Assembly (NCBI RefSeq): GCF_004664715.2 | Contig: NC_051069.1 | Location: 1,678,001 to 1,742,000 of the forward strand | Length of the DNA: 64,000 bases | Origin: Peromyscus leucopus | Taxonomy: Eukaryota > Chordata > Mammalia > Rodentia > Cricetidae | Direction: 5' to 3' | Shown here: piece by piece, positions 10,815 through 22,982 of the stretch | Layout: each line of letters opens with the position of its first letter | How positions within the stretch are numbered: the first letter of the stretch is position 1 | Notes under the pieces: generated by a model | The model's input: the letters and a program-made list of their open reading frames with translations, nothing else | Databases searched by the model: none | What the model was told of the DNA's origin: nothing | Made by a program: the position numbers and the translations under genes

Positions 10815-11426
10815 AGTTTTTTTAAGATTTTATTTTTGTTTTCAATTGTGTGATTGTGTGTGTGTGAGCGCAGGTGCCTGCACAGGCCAGCTTTGGTCAG
10901 TTTCTGTCAGCTTCACACAAGCTAGAGTCATTTGGTGAGAAGGAACAACTGAGAAAATGCCTCCGTGAGATTTGCCTACACACAAGTCTATCGAGCATTT
11001 TCTTGATTAATGATCGATGGAGGAGGTCTCATCACTGGAGATGATGTCACCCCTAAGCAGGTAGTCTTTGGTTGTATAAGAAAGCACACTGAGCAAACCG
11101 TGGGGAACAAATCAGTAAATATCATTCCTCCATGGTCTCTGCTTCAGTTCCTGTCTTGAATTCCTACCCTGACTCCCTTCAAGGATGATTGTGATGCGGA
11201 ACTATCAGTTGAAACAAGCCTTTTTCTCCCTACGCTGCTTTTGGCCATTGTATCTTATCAGAGCAATAGAAACCCTTAAAGACAAAGCCAGAAGAGGGCG
11301 TGGGAGTCCCTGGAACTGGAGTTACAGATGGCTGTGAGCTGCTAGGCGTGGGTGCTGGGAACTAAACTCAGGTCCCCTGCAGAAGCAGTATGCGTTCTTA
11401 GCCACAGAGCTATCTCTCCGGTCCCC
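10815..11426 (-). mobile_element. B3 SINE split by an ORR1 LTR
   Basis: The 3' part (AAGATTTTATTTTTG, GTGTGTGTGAGCGCAGGTGC) lies at 10815-10894. The 5' part (GCCAGAAGAGGGCG to CTATCTCTCCGGTCCCC) lies at 11285-11426. The two halves join at GGCCAG/AGCCAG. The interrupting LTR must be younger than this B3. Confidence 0.8.
10895..11284 (+). mobile_element. ORR1 MaLR LTR nested in B3
   Basis: Carries TCACACAAGCTAGAGTCAT, GAAAATGCCTCC, TTTTCTTGATTAATGATCGA, GTTGTATAAGAAAGCA, CCTCCATGGTCTCTGCTTCA and ATCAGAGCAATAGAAACCCT, the ORR1 consensus order. About 390 bp, noncoding. Confidence 0.85.
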
Positions 11427-11508
11427 GTAACCACTAAATTTCTTGAATTTTGTAGAGAAAATGACTATTTTAGGAAATACACCTTAGAATACTGAGGTGT
11501 GCACATAT

Positions 11509-11595
11509 GAACTTCCTCTCAAATGGTTTGTAACATACAAACTTGTTCTCAGGTGGTTTGTAACATATAAACTTACTCTCAACTGGTTTGGAAAT
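11509..11595. repeat. 30-bp tandem repeat, about 2.8 copies
   Basis: The unit around CTTNNTCTCANNTGGTTTG recurs at 11512, 11542 and 11572. Copies differ at several bases, so the array is not new. Confidence 0.9.
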
Positions 11596-12015
11596 TTGTG
11601 TATATGTAGAAGCAGTGTGAACAGTCAGGCAGTTGGGGGTACAAAGGTAAGTGTGACGTAGGCAGAGTATGTAGGTTTCTTCGTGTTAGTCTTTCAACAT
11701 TTCTATATGTTTAAACTGTTCAAAAGGTACAATTCATGCCAAAATGTAACAAACGAGTGTGAACTTGAGGTCAAAATGAATACCTGTGTGCAAGGGGTGA
11801 GGACAGCACTGTGATGAGGTAAGGATGTAGCTCCACAGGCTTTCCTTTAGACACATGAGAAAAGTGAACTAAAATTTTGACTTCAAAATCTCATGAAGAG
11901 AGTCAACAGGAAAACAGGAAATAATAAGAAATAAGGACACAAATAATCTATGAAAAAGAAAATCAGTGTAAGTAATACATAAGTTTAAATGTTCGTTCTG
12001 AACAGATAATCAGAT
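11596..12015. other. Unique sequence, no gene recognised
   Basis: AT-rich. No repeat or exon recognised. Confidence 0.5.
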
Positions 12016-12228
12016 GGGGGCCGGAGAGCTGGCTCAGATGCTAAGAGCGATTACTACTCTTGTAGAGGACCCAGGTTAGGTTCCCAGCAACCCTGGTGGG
12101 TGGCTCACAACTGCCTACAACTCCCGCTCAGGGATCTGGCACTCTCTTCTGGCTTCCTCAGATACCTACCCTCATGAGCATATAAACCGCACAGAGACAT
12201 ACACATAAAAATAAAATAAATCTCAAGA
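12016..12228 (+). mobile_element. B3 SINE
   Basis: Starts GGGGGCCGGAGAGCTGGCTC, has GGTTCCCAGCAACCC and GGTGGCTCACAACTGCC, and ends ACATAAAAATAAAATAAAT. Confidence 0.85.
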
Positions 12229-12867
12229 AAATTTAAAAAATGTTTTTACAAAAGATACAGTAGAGAAAATGTTTAAAAATAGAAGAAATGAAAGGGTATA
12301 AATCAACAAAACTGAAAACATTCATGTAAAGTTTTTTTAAGTATGATTGTACTGTACAATTTATAATAATCAATTTAAAATGCTTTAAGCCAGACACACA
12401 ACACAGAATAAAAAGTTGAAAAAATGCAGAAAATGTGAAAATAAGAAAGAAGGAGGGGACTGAGAACTCTACTAAGGAAATATGTACAGTTTAAAGATGA
12501 AATGCCCACACGGGCTCATGTTTTGTCCCCACCTGGTGACGCTACTTTGGGAGAGTCTAGAAACTTCTGGAAGCTGCAGAATAACTGGAGGAAGTACGGC
12601 GATTGCAGGTATGTTATCCCTGACCACTTCCTGTCAGACCCCAATTTCTGTATGTCTTGATCTGAACAGCACACCTCCACTACAAGCTCCCTCCCACAAT
12701 ATTCTGCTCAAATCCCAGGGGAAGCCTGTCACAGGCTTTGAAACCATAAGCCAGATCGAGTCTTTCTTCCTTTAGTTCTTTCTGATGGATGTTTGTCCAC
12801 AAACATGTAAAAGTAGCCAATGCTGCATACTCCATCTGCTAACAGGAATGTTGTCAGGTTCACTTAG
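12229..12867. other. Unique AT-rich sequence, no gene recognised
   Basis: Holds A-rich unannotated DNA. The short open frame at 12482-12775 has no recognisable domain. Confidence 0.5.
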
Positions 12868-13063
12868 ACTGAAGATACCCAAGTGGTTGAGAGCACTTTT
12901 TGCTCTTGTAACCCATGTTGGGTGGTTCACAGGCACTTATAATTCCAGCTCCAAGGGATCTGATATTCCCTTCTGGCTTCCACAGGTACCTGCACTCACA
13001 GGCATATACCCCTACACACACCCACACCCACATACACATAAATTCAAAATAAACCTTTAAAAA
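12868..13063 (+). mobile_element. B3 SINE, head-truncated
   Basis: AAGTGGTTGAGAGCACTTTT, CAGCTCCAAGGGATCTGATA and a CACACACCCACACCCACATA tail with AAATAAACC mark a decayed B3. Confidence 0.8.
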
Positions 13064-13129
13064 TTTTACTCAATAAAAGTGCTACATATTTGTGAACAGA
13101 TTCTTTCCAAGGAATCTGGTCAAAATCCT

Positions 13130-13156
13130 AAAAAAAAAAAAAAAAAAAAAAAAAAA
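13130..13156. repeat. Poly(A) tract, 27 A
   Basis: Uninterrupted A27 with no recognised SINE or L1 directly upstream. Confidence 0.9.
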
Positions 13157-13544
13157 TGACCTGATGTCCAGTCCATTCTGAGGGAAAAAAGCATCATCTT
13201 CATCCACAGACCTGAAAAAATACCACATAGACACATTCACACATGCACAGGCATGCTCAGACATACAACGACAAATAGACATGGTGACAATTCCAAAAAT
13301 AAGAAAAGAACCAGACTCGGGCAAGGGAGGTTTTCCCAAAACAGTTATTGAGTAGGTGACACCATTAATGTGTAGATATGAAAATGAAGAAAATAGAGCA
13401 ATTACCAACCTCTGCTAAGGGCATAGAAGGCAGGAACAGCTTGCTCACACACAAGCACAAAAATCACTTTTACCTGCATGTGTAGAATGTGTCTTTAAAT
13501 GAAACAACAGTGTGTGATGACCAAAAAGATAAATTCTCAAAATG
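13157..13544. other. Unique sequence, no gene recognised
   Basis: No repeat family assigned. May be a diverged part of the L1 that follows. Confidence 0.4.
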
Positions 13545-14373
13545 ACAAGATCAGGGCCCCTTGAAGAATAGCTTTGATTGAAGAATTGCTTCTTGTGTGA
13601 GGCTAAAGAAAAACTGAAGAAATGGAGACACTAAGGATATCCCCCAAGGAAAAGACTATAAATCCGACTACATGGAAAACAATCAAAACTCTATTCAACA
13701 AAAGCACTGTAGGAGACGAGACGAGATAAACTGTGAAGTAGGAGGAGATGCCTAGCCTGCAGACAGTGGCAAAGCACTAAAATCAGGAAAGAAACCGCCA
13801 ACTGGCCAGCAGAAAGGGGAAGAAGATAGGCGAGTTGTTTACAGGCAGTTTGAATGGCCACTGGACCCACAAAATGACGTCCAACCCCACCACCAATCAG
13901 AATGCTGAAAACTAAAACGAGCTACCATGTTATGTCCATCAAACCAACAGACATGGCATAATTTGACACCATGAGTGGGGCGATGATGTGGGGAAATTGG
14001 AAAAGCACTCACATTTTATTAATGATGCATTCATTAATAAATGCGTTCATTAATAAATAGATGCGTTGTGATAGCCATTTTGGAGAATAAATTGTCAACA
14101 TCTAGAAACATTAAGGGATGCATAGCTTACAGTTCAGGAATTTTATTCCAGGGCATGAATACCAGAAGCTCTCTCTTGTGGATAACGAATGCCCACTGCA
14201 ACACTGTTCACAATAGCACAACAAAATGAATTAACAGCACAAGAATCCATCACCCCCAATGAACAAGCTGTGATACACTCACATGGTAGAGCCATTTAGG
14301 AGAGCTACCAGCAGAGCAAAATCTCGAAAAATAAAGTGCTAAGTGGAGAAAGCATGTTGCACAGGCATATATC
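13545..14373 (+). mobile_element. Ancient L1 (L1M-like) ORF2 3' end
   Basis: Decayed L1 order is visible: GGAAAACAATCAAAACTCTA, CCAATCAGAATGCTGAAAAC, TGATGTGGGGAAATTGGAAA, GGAATTTTATTCCAGGGCAT, GCAACACTGTTCACAATAGC. Many stops break the frame. A small duplication of CATTCATTAATAAATG-like sequence lies at about 14018-14062. The element resumes at 14728. Confidence 0.75.
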
Positions 14374-14727
14374 GTATTAGTTATTTTTCTAGTTACTGTG
14401 ACAGAATATATGCCAGATGCAACTGAAGGAAAGACACCTTCATCTCCGCTGGGAGTTTTGTGTAGGGAAGGCACAGGACTGAGGCAGGCTGGCCTGCAGC
14501 TATAAGAGCTGGGGGCAGATTCACATCAAAGTACTGACCAGGAGCAGAGCACTTGGGCAGGAAGTAGGCAGAGCTATGACTCTCAAGGACCACTCTCCAG
14601 TGACTCACATCCTCCGGCTCTGCCTCAGCTCTTGAAAGTTGCACGAACTCCTAAAACAGCACCAACAGTTGGGGAGAAAATATCTAAACAAATGAGCTTG
14701 TGAGGGATATTTCATGCTAAACACATG
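14374..14727 (-). mobile_element. MT-type MaLR LTR inserted in the L1
   Basis: The plus strand reads TATTAGTTATTTTTCTAGTT, ACTGTGACAGAATATATGCC, CAGTGACTCACATCCTCC and CACCAACAGTTGGGGAGAAA, the reverse of a diverged MT-type LTR. Subfamily uncertain. Confidence 0.6.
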
Positions 14728-14990
14728 TGGAGTACGAAAGTTTGAAGACATCCGAAATAATGGTAAATACTACTATGGATGTTATATGCTTAGAGCATAG
14801 ACAAACATGGATGAGGAATGGTAGAAGCCAAACTTAGAACGGAGATAGCTCTGAGGAAGGAAAAAAACGAGACCAGGTTTGGGAAGAAATGCAGGATAGG
14901 GAAGTATTCCACTTACAAAACCAGGGAGCAGATGGGGGATGTTAGGAGTCGATGAGCTGAGAGGCGGATCGTTTTCATGAATATTCACTA
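14728..14990 (+). mobile_element. Ancient L1 3' UTR continuation
   Basis: AACATGGATGAGGAATGGTAGAAGCC-type sequence resembles the 3' tail that normally follows the upstream L1 segment. The match is weak. Confidence 0.45.
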
Positions 14991-15479
14991 TCCTTAAAGA
15001 TGTGCTGAAAGTCACTAAATTCTTTAAAACTTTGGCCGCAGATTTTAAAAATATGTAAGGGCTGCAGTTAATTTCATTTTCGATAAAATCCAGGGTCTAT
15101 AATAAACTTAATTTTGGCCTGCTTTGGGGAAAAACACAAGGTAAAGTATATATACACTCTTTTGGCTTATTAATTTAGCTGATATTTACAAAAGCAGAGT
15201 GTGGGGCAGAGAGGGAGGACTTGGCCACTCGCTATTGATGGGACGTTGAAGTAAATTTAATTAACCTGACAGTTTACATGTAAAAGGTCTCAGGAGTGGA
15301 TTCAAGAGGGGCACTGAGATGGACTGTTGGTTTTCTGGGGGAGTAAAGAGTTTGTTAGAAAAGTTATTAACATCTTGGAAGACAGCAGCATGCCAGGTGT
15401 TCTTACAAGAGGAAGTTAGGGCCCCCATGGCTCAAGTGGGGGTCTCTTATACCTTTCTGAGGATGGGGATAATTTTATA
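14991..15479. other. Unique AT-rich sequence, no gene recognised
   Basis: Lies upstream of the truncated LTR. If that LTR once had an internal region it would be here, but no viral motif is visible. Confidence 0.5.
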
Positions 15480-15887
15480 TATAGGGGCCAGAAAATGGTG
15501 GCACACACACCTTTAATCCTAGCATTCCAGAGGCAGAGATCTGTCTGGATCTCTCTGAGTTCAAAGCCACGCTGGAAACAGTCAGGCATGGTGACTCACG
15601 TCTTTAATCTCAGGAAGTGATGGCAGGAAACAGAAAGGTATATAAGGTGTGAGGTCCAAGAGCTAGCCTGGTTAAGCTTTTAGGGTTTTTGAGCAGCAGT
15701 TCAGCTGAGATCCATTTGGATGAGAACTCAGAGGCTTCCAGTCTGAGGAAACAGGATCAGCTGAGGAATTGGCAAGGTGAGGTGGCTGTGGCTTGTTCTG
15801 CCACATTCTCTGATCTTCCAGCATTCATCCCAATACCCAGCTCCAGGTTTGTTTTTATTAATAAGACCTTTTAAGATTCATGCTACA
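15480..15887 (+). mobile_element. Truncated LTR, same family as 10281-10793
   Basis: Collinear with the sense strand of the 10.3-kb LTR: the B1-derived module (GGTGGCACACACACCTTTAA), a second B1 start (GGCATGGTGACTCACGTCTT), a TATA box (GGTATATAAGG at 15637-15647), AGCAGTTCAGCTGAGATCCA, and the terminus TTAAGATTCATGCTACA. The first about 100 bp of the family are missing or unrecognisable. Confidence 0.85.
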
Positions 15888-16383
15888 AAAGATCTTGGCA
15901 TTTGAAAGTCAGTGCACTAGAGATTCGTGGTCTCTCAGAAGAAGCCTGTCAATATCTGTCAGAGGAGATGGTCTGTTGCAGCCATTGTAGCCTGAGCAAC
16001 GGCTGGATTCTAATGTTACATTCTTAGATCCCAGCCTGCAGTTTATATGGAAAAGATATGGTGGAATGGTTTTCCAGGAAAAGGAGAGAGAATGAGGCTC
16101 AAGAGTTAGTGGGCATTGATTTAATATGAAGAATATAATAAGCATAGATACATGGGTGTGAAAACTTTGCCTCGGCAGCAGATTCCTTAAGAAACTACAT
16201 GAAAGAAATAATAAAAAGTTATAGGCCATCATTTGTGTATATAATAACTTTGTTCACAACATTGGTATCTTGATACATTAAATCTAATGAAAACAGTAGG
16301 TAAATAGAGTCAATTGTGGTACATCTATAGAATGCAATAGTCTATAGTTATTCAAATAATATTTTTGAAAATATTTATGCTAG
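15888..16383. other. AT-rich, possible L1 relic
   Basis: GTGGTACATCTATAGAATGC near 16318 resembles a decayed L1 3' segment. The rest is not assigned. Confidence 0.35.
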
Positions 16384-16601
16384 AGCAGGAGAGATGGTTC
16401 ATGATTAAGAGCACTGTCTGCTCTTCCACAGGAGCTGGGTTCAGTTCCCAGCACCCATGTGGTGGCTCACAACCATCTGTAGCTCAAGTCCCAGGGGACC
16501 TGACACCTCCCTCTGGCCACCACAGGCAGCGGGCATGCATATGGTACACAAACATACACATAGGTAAAACACCCATGCACATAAAAGAATTTAAAATTAA
16601 C
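16384..16601 (+). mobile_element. B3 SINE, full length
   Basis: AGCAGGAGAGATGGTTCATG, CTGCTCTTCCACAGGAGC, GGTGGCTCACAACCATCTGT, CCCAGGGGACCTGACACC, and an ACACCCATGCACATAAAAG tail. Confidence 0.9.
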
Positions 16602-16899
16602 TGTAAAGCAATGAAACTTGTTCATAAATTTTCAATATGGGGGATGCTACTGAGCTTATACACTGCTCTACAGTTGTATTTCTTTAACTAAAAATATTTT
16701 TATGAAGTGTTGGTACTTCTTAATATTTCTAATACTTTAAATAAGTTTAAAAGACGGAATTCTCTTGATTATTGAAAATGAAGGTTGCTACATGATAACA
16801 GAATGGAAGGGTCTGAGGAAACGAAGGATCTAATAATGGGGAGTTGGGTAAAGGAGGGTGGGGTATAGAAATAATGTGCTCAACTTATAAACCTGTGCT
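16602..16899. other. AT-rich, no gene recognised
   Basis: Nothing assigned. Confidence 0.4.
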
Positions 16900-17245
16900 A
16901 AACCCTCAACATAATATCCGTATTAGTTCTTTGAGAATGCCATACATGCACACAATGTATTTTGACCACACTCACCCCAATCCTGCCCTGAACTCCACCT
17001 AGATAAACCCCCGCTCTCCCAGCATCCCCTCCATCCTCACGTCCTCTTAAAAGAATTTAATAACCCATATTTTTAAAATAATAATAATTTTTAAATAATT
17101 CACTGAGTCCCATTTGTGCTGCCCATATACTCACGGGTATGGGGCCATCCATGAGAGCAAGACTGACCTACCAGAGACCACACTTTTAGAGAAAATTGGC
17201 TCCCCCTCCCCCAGAAGCCATCAAGGCAGTTGTATTTGGGGGGAA
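16900..17245 (-). mobile_element. Rodent L1 3' UTR (Lx-like)
   Basis: ATGTATTTTGACCACACTCA, CATTTGTGCTGCCCATATAC, GTATGGGGCCATCC and CTCCCTCCCCCAGAAGCCAT are the reversed 3' UTR of rodent L1 elements. Confidence 0.75.
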
Positions 17246-18294
<1,049 letters not shown>

Positions 18295-18307
18295 TTCATG
18301 CCTTGTA

Positions 18308-18625
18308 TGCTGGTTAGTATTAAATGCCAATGTACCACCACCACCACATAGAATCATGTGAAAAAGGGGGTCTCAACTGAGGGATTGCCTGGGTCTGATT
18401 AGCCTATGGGCATGTCTGGAGGGGGCGGGTCTTAAGAGTTGATGGACGTGGGAAGACTCAGCCCATGGTGAGCAGCACCATTCCCTAGGCAGGCAGAGTG
18501 AAGAAAGCTAGCAAGCAGATAGCAGGAATGTGTTTATTCTCTCTGCTCTCGACTGCAGATGTGCTGTGGGTAACTGCTTGAGTTTCTGCCTCGGCTTCCC
18601 CTCAAAGATGGCCTGTGGCCTGGAA
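18308..18625 (+). mobile_element. ORR1-type MaLR LTR
   Basis: TGCTGGTTAGTATTAAATGC, GTCTGATTAGCCTATGGGCA, GGGAAGACTCAGCCCATGG and TGAGCAGCACCATTCCCTAG follow the ORR1 layout. The 3' end is diverged. Confidence 0.65.
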
Positions 18626-18918
18626 TAGTTCAGTGACAGCAGTATTTCTGTCCACCTATCTTTGAACATGGCCTAGAGCTAGAGTCCCTGTCCTAGCCCT
18701 GCCCAGGCAGAGCACACCCTTGATGAGTGTCCTTTCCTCCCCCACAGGCTTCACACTTTTGCAGGAATCATTTCCCAATTCCCCCAGGACATCCACACTG
18801 AACTTGGATCTGGTGGGTCAATCCATGTAGACACTGTGCTAAGAATTCTCTGAGATTGAAGAAATCCCCACTCCACCTAACCCAAAGAGAAAACACAGAC
18901 TTCCCAGAAGCAGATATG
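18626..18918. other. Unique sequence, no gene recognised
   Basis: Nothing assigned. Confidence 0.4.
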
Positions 18919-19333
18919 TTAGATTTTTGACACTATGACATGTACCTAAGAGGAACAATTTAAAAATGAGGAAATGTTTGACTTGGCTCCCAGTTTTAGT
19001 AGTTTCAGCATATGATCAGCCTGTTCCATTGTTGCTGGAGCTGGCCTGAGGCAGAGTATCATTCTGACAGGGTATGGAGGGGCCAAGCGGCTCAGCAAAT
19101 GATGTCCAGGAAGCATGGTGGGGAAAGCCTTCATCAGCCAGCGTTCCTCTTCCTCCTTACCCACTCCCTCTGCCTCCAGCCTATAGGACGGCACTGTTCA
19201 CATTGGGGTGAGTCTTCCCCTTTAGTCAATGGCCTCAGAAACTGACCTCGCAGACACCCAGAAGTGGGCCTGACTAATGTCCTAAGGTGTTTCTCAACCC
19301 AGTCAAACTGACAGCAAAGATGAATCACCACAG
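18919..19333 (-). mobile_element. MaLR (ORR1/MT-like) LTR
   Basis: The plus strand shows TTGACTTGGCTCCCAGTTTT, AAGCATGGTGGGGAAAGCC and the closing CAAACTGACAGCAAAGATGA...CACCACAG, a reversed MaLR LTR. Confidence 0.6.
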
Positions 19334-19740
19334 CAGCTTCATGCCAACTCCTCTTGGGAAAGGACTCCAGCTCCAACTCCCCTGGGTAGGGTCCAGACAA
19401 CAGTTTTCTCTAGTGTTGGAGACATGATAGCCACAGAACACACTCATGCCACATTCTGTCCCTGGGACACAATACCCGTTGTCCAAGAGACCAGGAATAG
19501 ACTTAGAGGGAAGTCCTGGACTACCTCACTCTGGTGAATCACCCACAAGCCTTGGTGTCCTGTCCTAGCAACACTGAGGAGACTTGAGGGTCTTTCCTAC
19601 TTCATCAATTTGTTTTCTCAGACCATTAACTCTAGAACCTGGGAAAAGGACTCATTTAAATTTATATTTAGAGTTAGCTGGTCAATGACATTGGATGAGA
19701 ATTACTCCAAAATGAAAATGTGACTATTAGAAGTTGGGAT
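19334..19740. other. Unique sequence, no gene recognised
   Basis: Nothing assigned. Confidence 0.4.
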
Positions 19741-19978
19741 TGTCCTAGTTAGCTTCGGCAGTCAATGAGACACAGCCTAGAGTTGTCCGAGAGGGGACCC
19801 TCTAGTAAGAAAGTGCCTACATCAGATTGGCCTGTGGGATCTGTGGAGGACTGGCTTTATTTTTTTAACTGATACAGGGGGGCTCAGCTAACTGTGGGCA
19901 GCAGCATCCCTAGGCCAGTCAGTGATCCTGGGCCTTCTAAGAAAGCTAGCGAAGCACAAGTCAACGACTGAGCCACAG
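19741..19978 (+). mobile_element. ORR1-type MaLR LTR, 3'-truncated
   Basis: TGTCCTAGTTAGCTTCGGCA, CATCAGATTGGCCTGTGGGA and CAGCTAACTGTGGGCAGCAG give ORR1 order up to the point where a SINE begins. Confidence 0.65.
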
Positions 19979-20110
19979 CATGTGTATGTAGGTCACATAA
20001 CAACTTGTAGGAGTTGGTTCTCTCCTTCTCCCCTATGGGTCCTGGGTATGGAACTCGGGTCACAAGGCTTGACAGCATGTGCCTTTTCCTACTGAGCCAT
20101 CTCCAACCCT
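19979..20110 (-). mobile_element. tRNA-derived rodent SINE
   Basis: CAACTTGTAGGAGTTGGTTC, TGGAACTCGGGTCACAAGGC and CTACTGAGCCATCTCC: the same family as 400-559 and 21850-22012. Confidence 0.7.
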
Positions 20111-20841
20111 TTTAGAGGATCCGAGGTGGTTTCTCCCAAAACTTTCACAGGACCTCAGACATCAGATGCTGGCATGGGAGCAGGTGTTTGCAGCACATCC
20201 TCCTTCTACCTACTTCCTGTCAAACACAAAGTTGCATGGGCTTTTGTTCTGAGTCCCCTCTCTTGGCTGGTCTTTTTTCATGAGTTATACATTTTATGAT
20301 GTATAATTCCACCCCACTGCCTACAGCATCTGCATAGTTTTCTACCATCAGCTAGTCTCCTGTGCTATTGCAGGACTTATCTCTCTTAAATAGTTGAGAA
20401 AAGGCTGAAGAACTTTGTTTTAATAAGAATGCATCTGATATTGATATATATATATGTATATATATGGAATACAAGAGACATAATTTAATCTTTAAGACCT
20501 TAGATGTGTGAAAATCTCACAAATAATTCCCACTGTACTTAACAAAAGTGTTTTCATTGTATGAACTTTGAAATCAAACCTACATCATTCAAATTCCTTC
20601 CTACCTCTGACTACAACGAGGATTTGGGTAATTCTGTAATTTGTTTGCCTTTCGTTTTTGCCCATTATAGAAGGGTGACTGTGCCTGAAGCCAGGGGCTC
20701 TTCCTGAGGCTCAGATGTGCTCACATAGAGAGTCTGACATTGTGCAGGCGCTTGGGATGTTGACCCCTAAATTGTTAGCATCCCTGGAGATCAACTACTA
20801 ACTTGAAATCGATTGCTGAGAAGAAAGGGAATAACTGGGAA
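20111..20841. other. Unique sequence, no gene recognised
   Basis: Contains an alternating TA stretch at about 20442-20466. No exon seen. Confidence 0.5.
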
Positions 20842-21180
20842 CTAATTCCAGGATTCTCGCAGCCGTGGATTGCGGGTGCTAATCCTCAAAGGCCTTTGTG
20901 AGACTCTAAGTCTCATGGCGTGAAGACCGGCTATCTCAGAAAGGCATGGGTCATTGCCGTTTGACACCAGGGTGAAGACAGCTCCTCTGGGGATGCCCCA
21001 CGGTTGGAAGCACTGGAGCCTAGAAAGAGAGCAGGCAGCTCCATGCTGGCCTTCCTGCTCAAGCTGTAATCTTGGTTTAGCACCATCAGCCACCGCAACT
21101 AGTGCCTCAGTTGGTGTCTGAAGGACCCAGTACCCTACAAACAGCACCCACTCAGATACAAAAAAAAAAAAAAAAAAAAT
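20842..21180 (+). other. Unidentified segment ending in A20; possible retrocopy
   Basis: About 320 bp of non-SINE, mildly CpG-containing sequence ends directly in 20 uninterrupted A (21160-21179). This resembles the 3' end of an L1-mobilised RNA. I recognise no source gene, no AATAAA near the tail, and no target duplication, so the call is tentative. Confidence 0.3.
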
Positions 21181-21360
21181 GTGGACAGAGAAGGCAAGCC
21201 ACAAATTCCACACTGTGCCCTCTCTCTTTCTCATCCAGGCAGGGGGGATCCATCTACTCCCTTTGCTTCTCAGTGTATCACAAAAGGGGAAAGGCTTCCC
21301 ATTCTCCCGGGGCTGCTGAAATCATAAAACGCATTACTGGTGTATAGGATCTAAATAGAG
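21181..21360. other. Unique sequence
   Basis: Nothing assigned. Confidence 0.4.
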
Positions 21361-21545
21361 CAGTGGTTCTCAACCCTGTACTGCGACACTTGAATACAGT
21401 TCTTCATGTTGTGGTGACCTCCAACCATAAACTTATGTGTCTTGCTGCTTCATAATTGTATTTTGCTACTGTTATGAATCGTAATGTAAATATCTGATAT
21501 GTGACACCCCCCCAGGGGTCTCGACCCACGGGTTGAGAACCGCTG
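21361..21545 (+). mobile_element. URR1-type nonautonomous hAT transposon
   Basis: 185 bp bounded by 16-bp terminal inverted repeats CAGTGGTTCTCAACCC and GGGTTGAGAACCGCTG (one mismatch). The interior has CATGTTGTGGTGACCTCCAA, CTACTGTTATGAATCGTAAT and TATCTGATATGTGACA. Flanks ATCTAAATAGAG / ATCTAGAC could be a decayed 8-bp duplication. It codes for no transposase. Confidence 0.9.
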
Positions 21546-21849
21546 ATCTAGACCCCCAAAACAAACTCCTGGAGCTTTGAGGTTGCTGTTCTGTTTTTTG
21601 TTTTTCTGGTTTGTGTCACAGCCACAGCTAGACTTCTGATAGGAAGAGTCGGTGGGCCTATCCAGATGGGGGACGCCTGCAAACGGGCCTAGGGAAGGAT
21701 TTCAGCCCTCCCCTCCCCAAGAACTAAGGCAGGAAGATTCCGAACTCAGCTCACACAGCCAGTCAGAGAAAAGCGGATATGAAAGCACACCCAGTCACCA
21801 GTGTGAGCCTCTTGGATGAATATAGCTACTTAAAATGCAAAAAAAAACG
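21546..21849. other. Unique sequence
   Basis: Nothing assigned. Confidence 0.4.
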
Positions 21850-22012
21850 GTGAGCTGGGCTCAGAGGGTAAAGGTACTGGCCACCATGCCTAGTGACCTG
21901 ACTCCAGTGAACAGAACCCAAAGGGTGGAAGGAGAGAGCTGATTCCCACAAGTGTGTTGTCCACACATGTGCCATGGATACCCACAGGCACACACACATT
22001 CACAAATTAACA
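21850..22012 (+). mobile_element. tRNA-derived rodent SINE
   Basis: GAGCTGGGCTCAGAGGGTAA, GGTGGAAGGAGAGAGCTGA, CCACAAGTGTGTTGTCCACA and TGCCATGGATACCC. Confidence 0.7.
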
Positions 22013-22361
22013 AATATCAAAAACAGCCTTAATGCTCGCAACACCTCATTCTCTCAGGGGGTGTAAAATAGGCTACGCATGCCTGCTTTCCCCTTTATTT
22101 ATTTACTCATCCCTTTCCCCCTAACACTGATAAGAGAAGGGTCAAACTCCAGCGCAGTTCTCTTCCAAGTGAGGACACGTTCCCTGCCAAGGCACAGTAA
22201 CGGCGAGGCTGTCCTGCGTCCTCGGCTGCACTCCGCTTGGTTTTGGTCACATAGTAAGAGAATGTCCACCCGGATCCATCAGTGACCCAGTAAAAGCTTA
22301 GTCATTTCTCCCAAGATCGTTCCAGGCAGCCCGGAACCTGACAAGAATGGGAGAGGGTAGA
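22013..22361. other. Unique sequence, no gene recognised
   Basis: Nothing assigned. Confidence 0.45.
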
Positions 22362-22725
<364 letters not shown>

Positions 22726-22885
22726 GCACACTTCCCCGCTCTGGGATTTGTTCTTCTTTAGTCCCGCAGAGTATTTATTTCTTGCCTCCTGATTAGTTTT
22801 TCTTATCACCACAACTCTGAAGATTAATTTCAGGTCGCCAAAACTAGACTCTTGAAATGACCATTCCTTTAAGAAGACAATTTAA

Positions 22886-22982
22886 GGTTGGGGATTTAGC
22901 TCAGTGGTAGAGTGCTTGCCTAGCAAGCACAAGGCCCTGGGTTTGATCCTCAGCTCAAAAAAAAGAAAAAAAGAAAAAAAAA
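22886..22982 (+). mobile_element. ID SINE with perfect 15-bp target duplication
   Basis: GGTTGGGGATTTAGCTCAGT, GGTAGAGTGCTTGCCTAGCA and GGGTTTGATCCTCAGCTC form an intact ID core of about 75 bp with A-box and B-box, then an A-rich tail. The flanks AAGAAGACAATTTAA at 22871-22885 and 22983-22997 are identical, so it is probably a fairly recent insertion. Confidence 0.95.

Noticed and set aside
22886..22961. Possible tRNA gene
   Set aside because: The tRNA-like boxes belong to an ID SINE, with A tail and target duplication.
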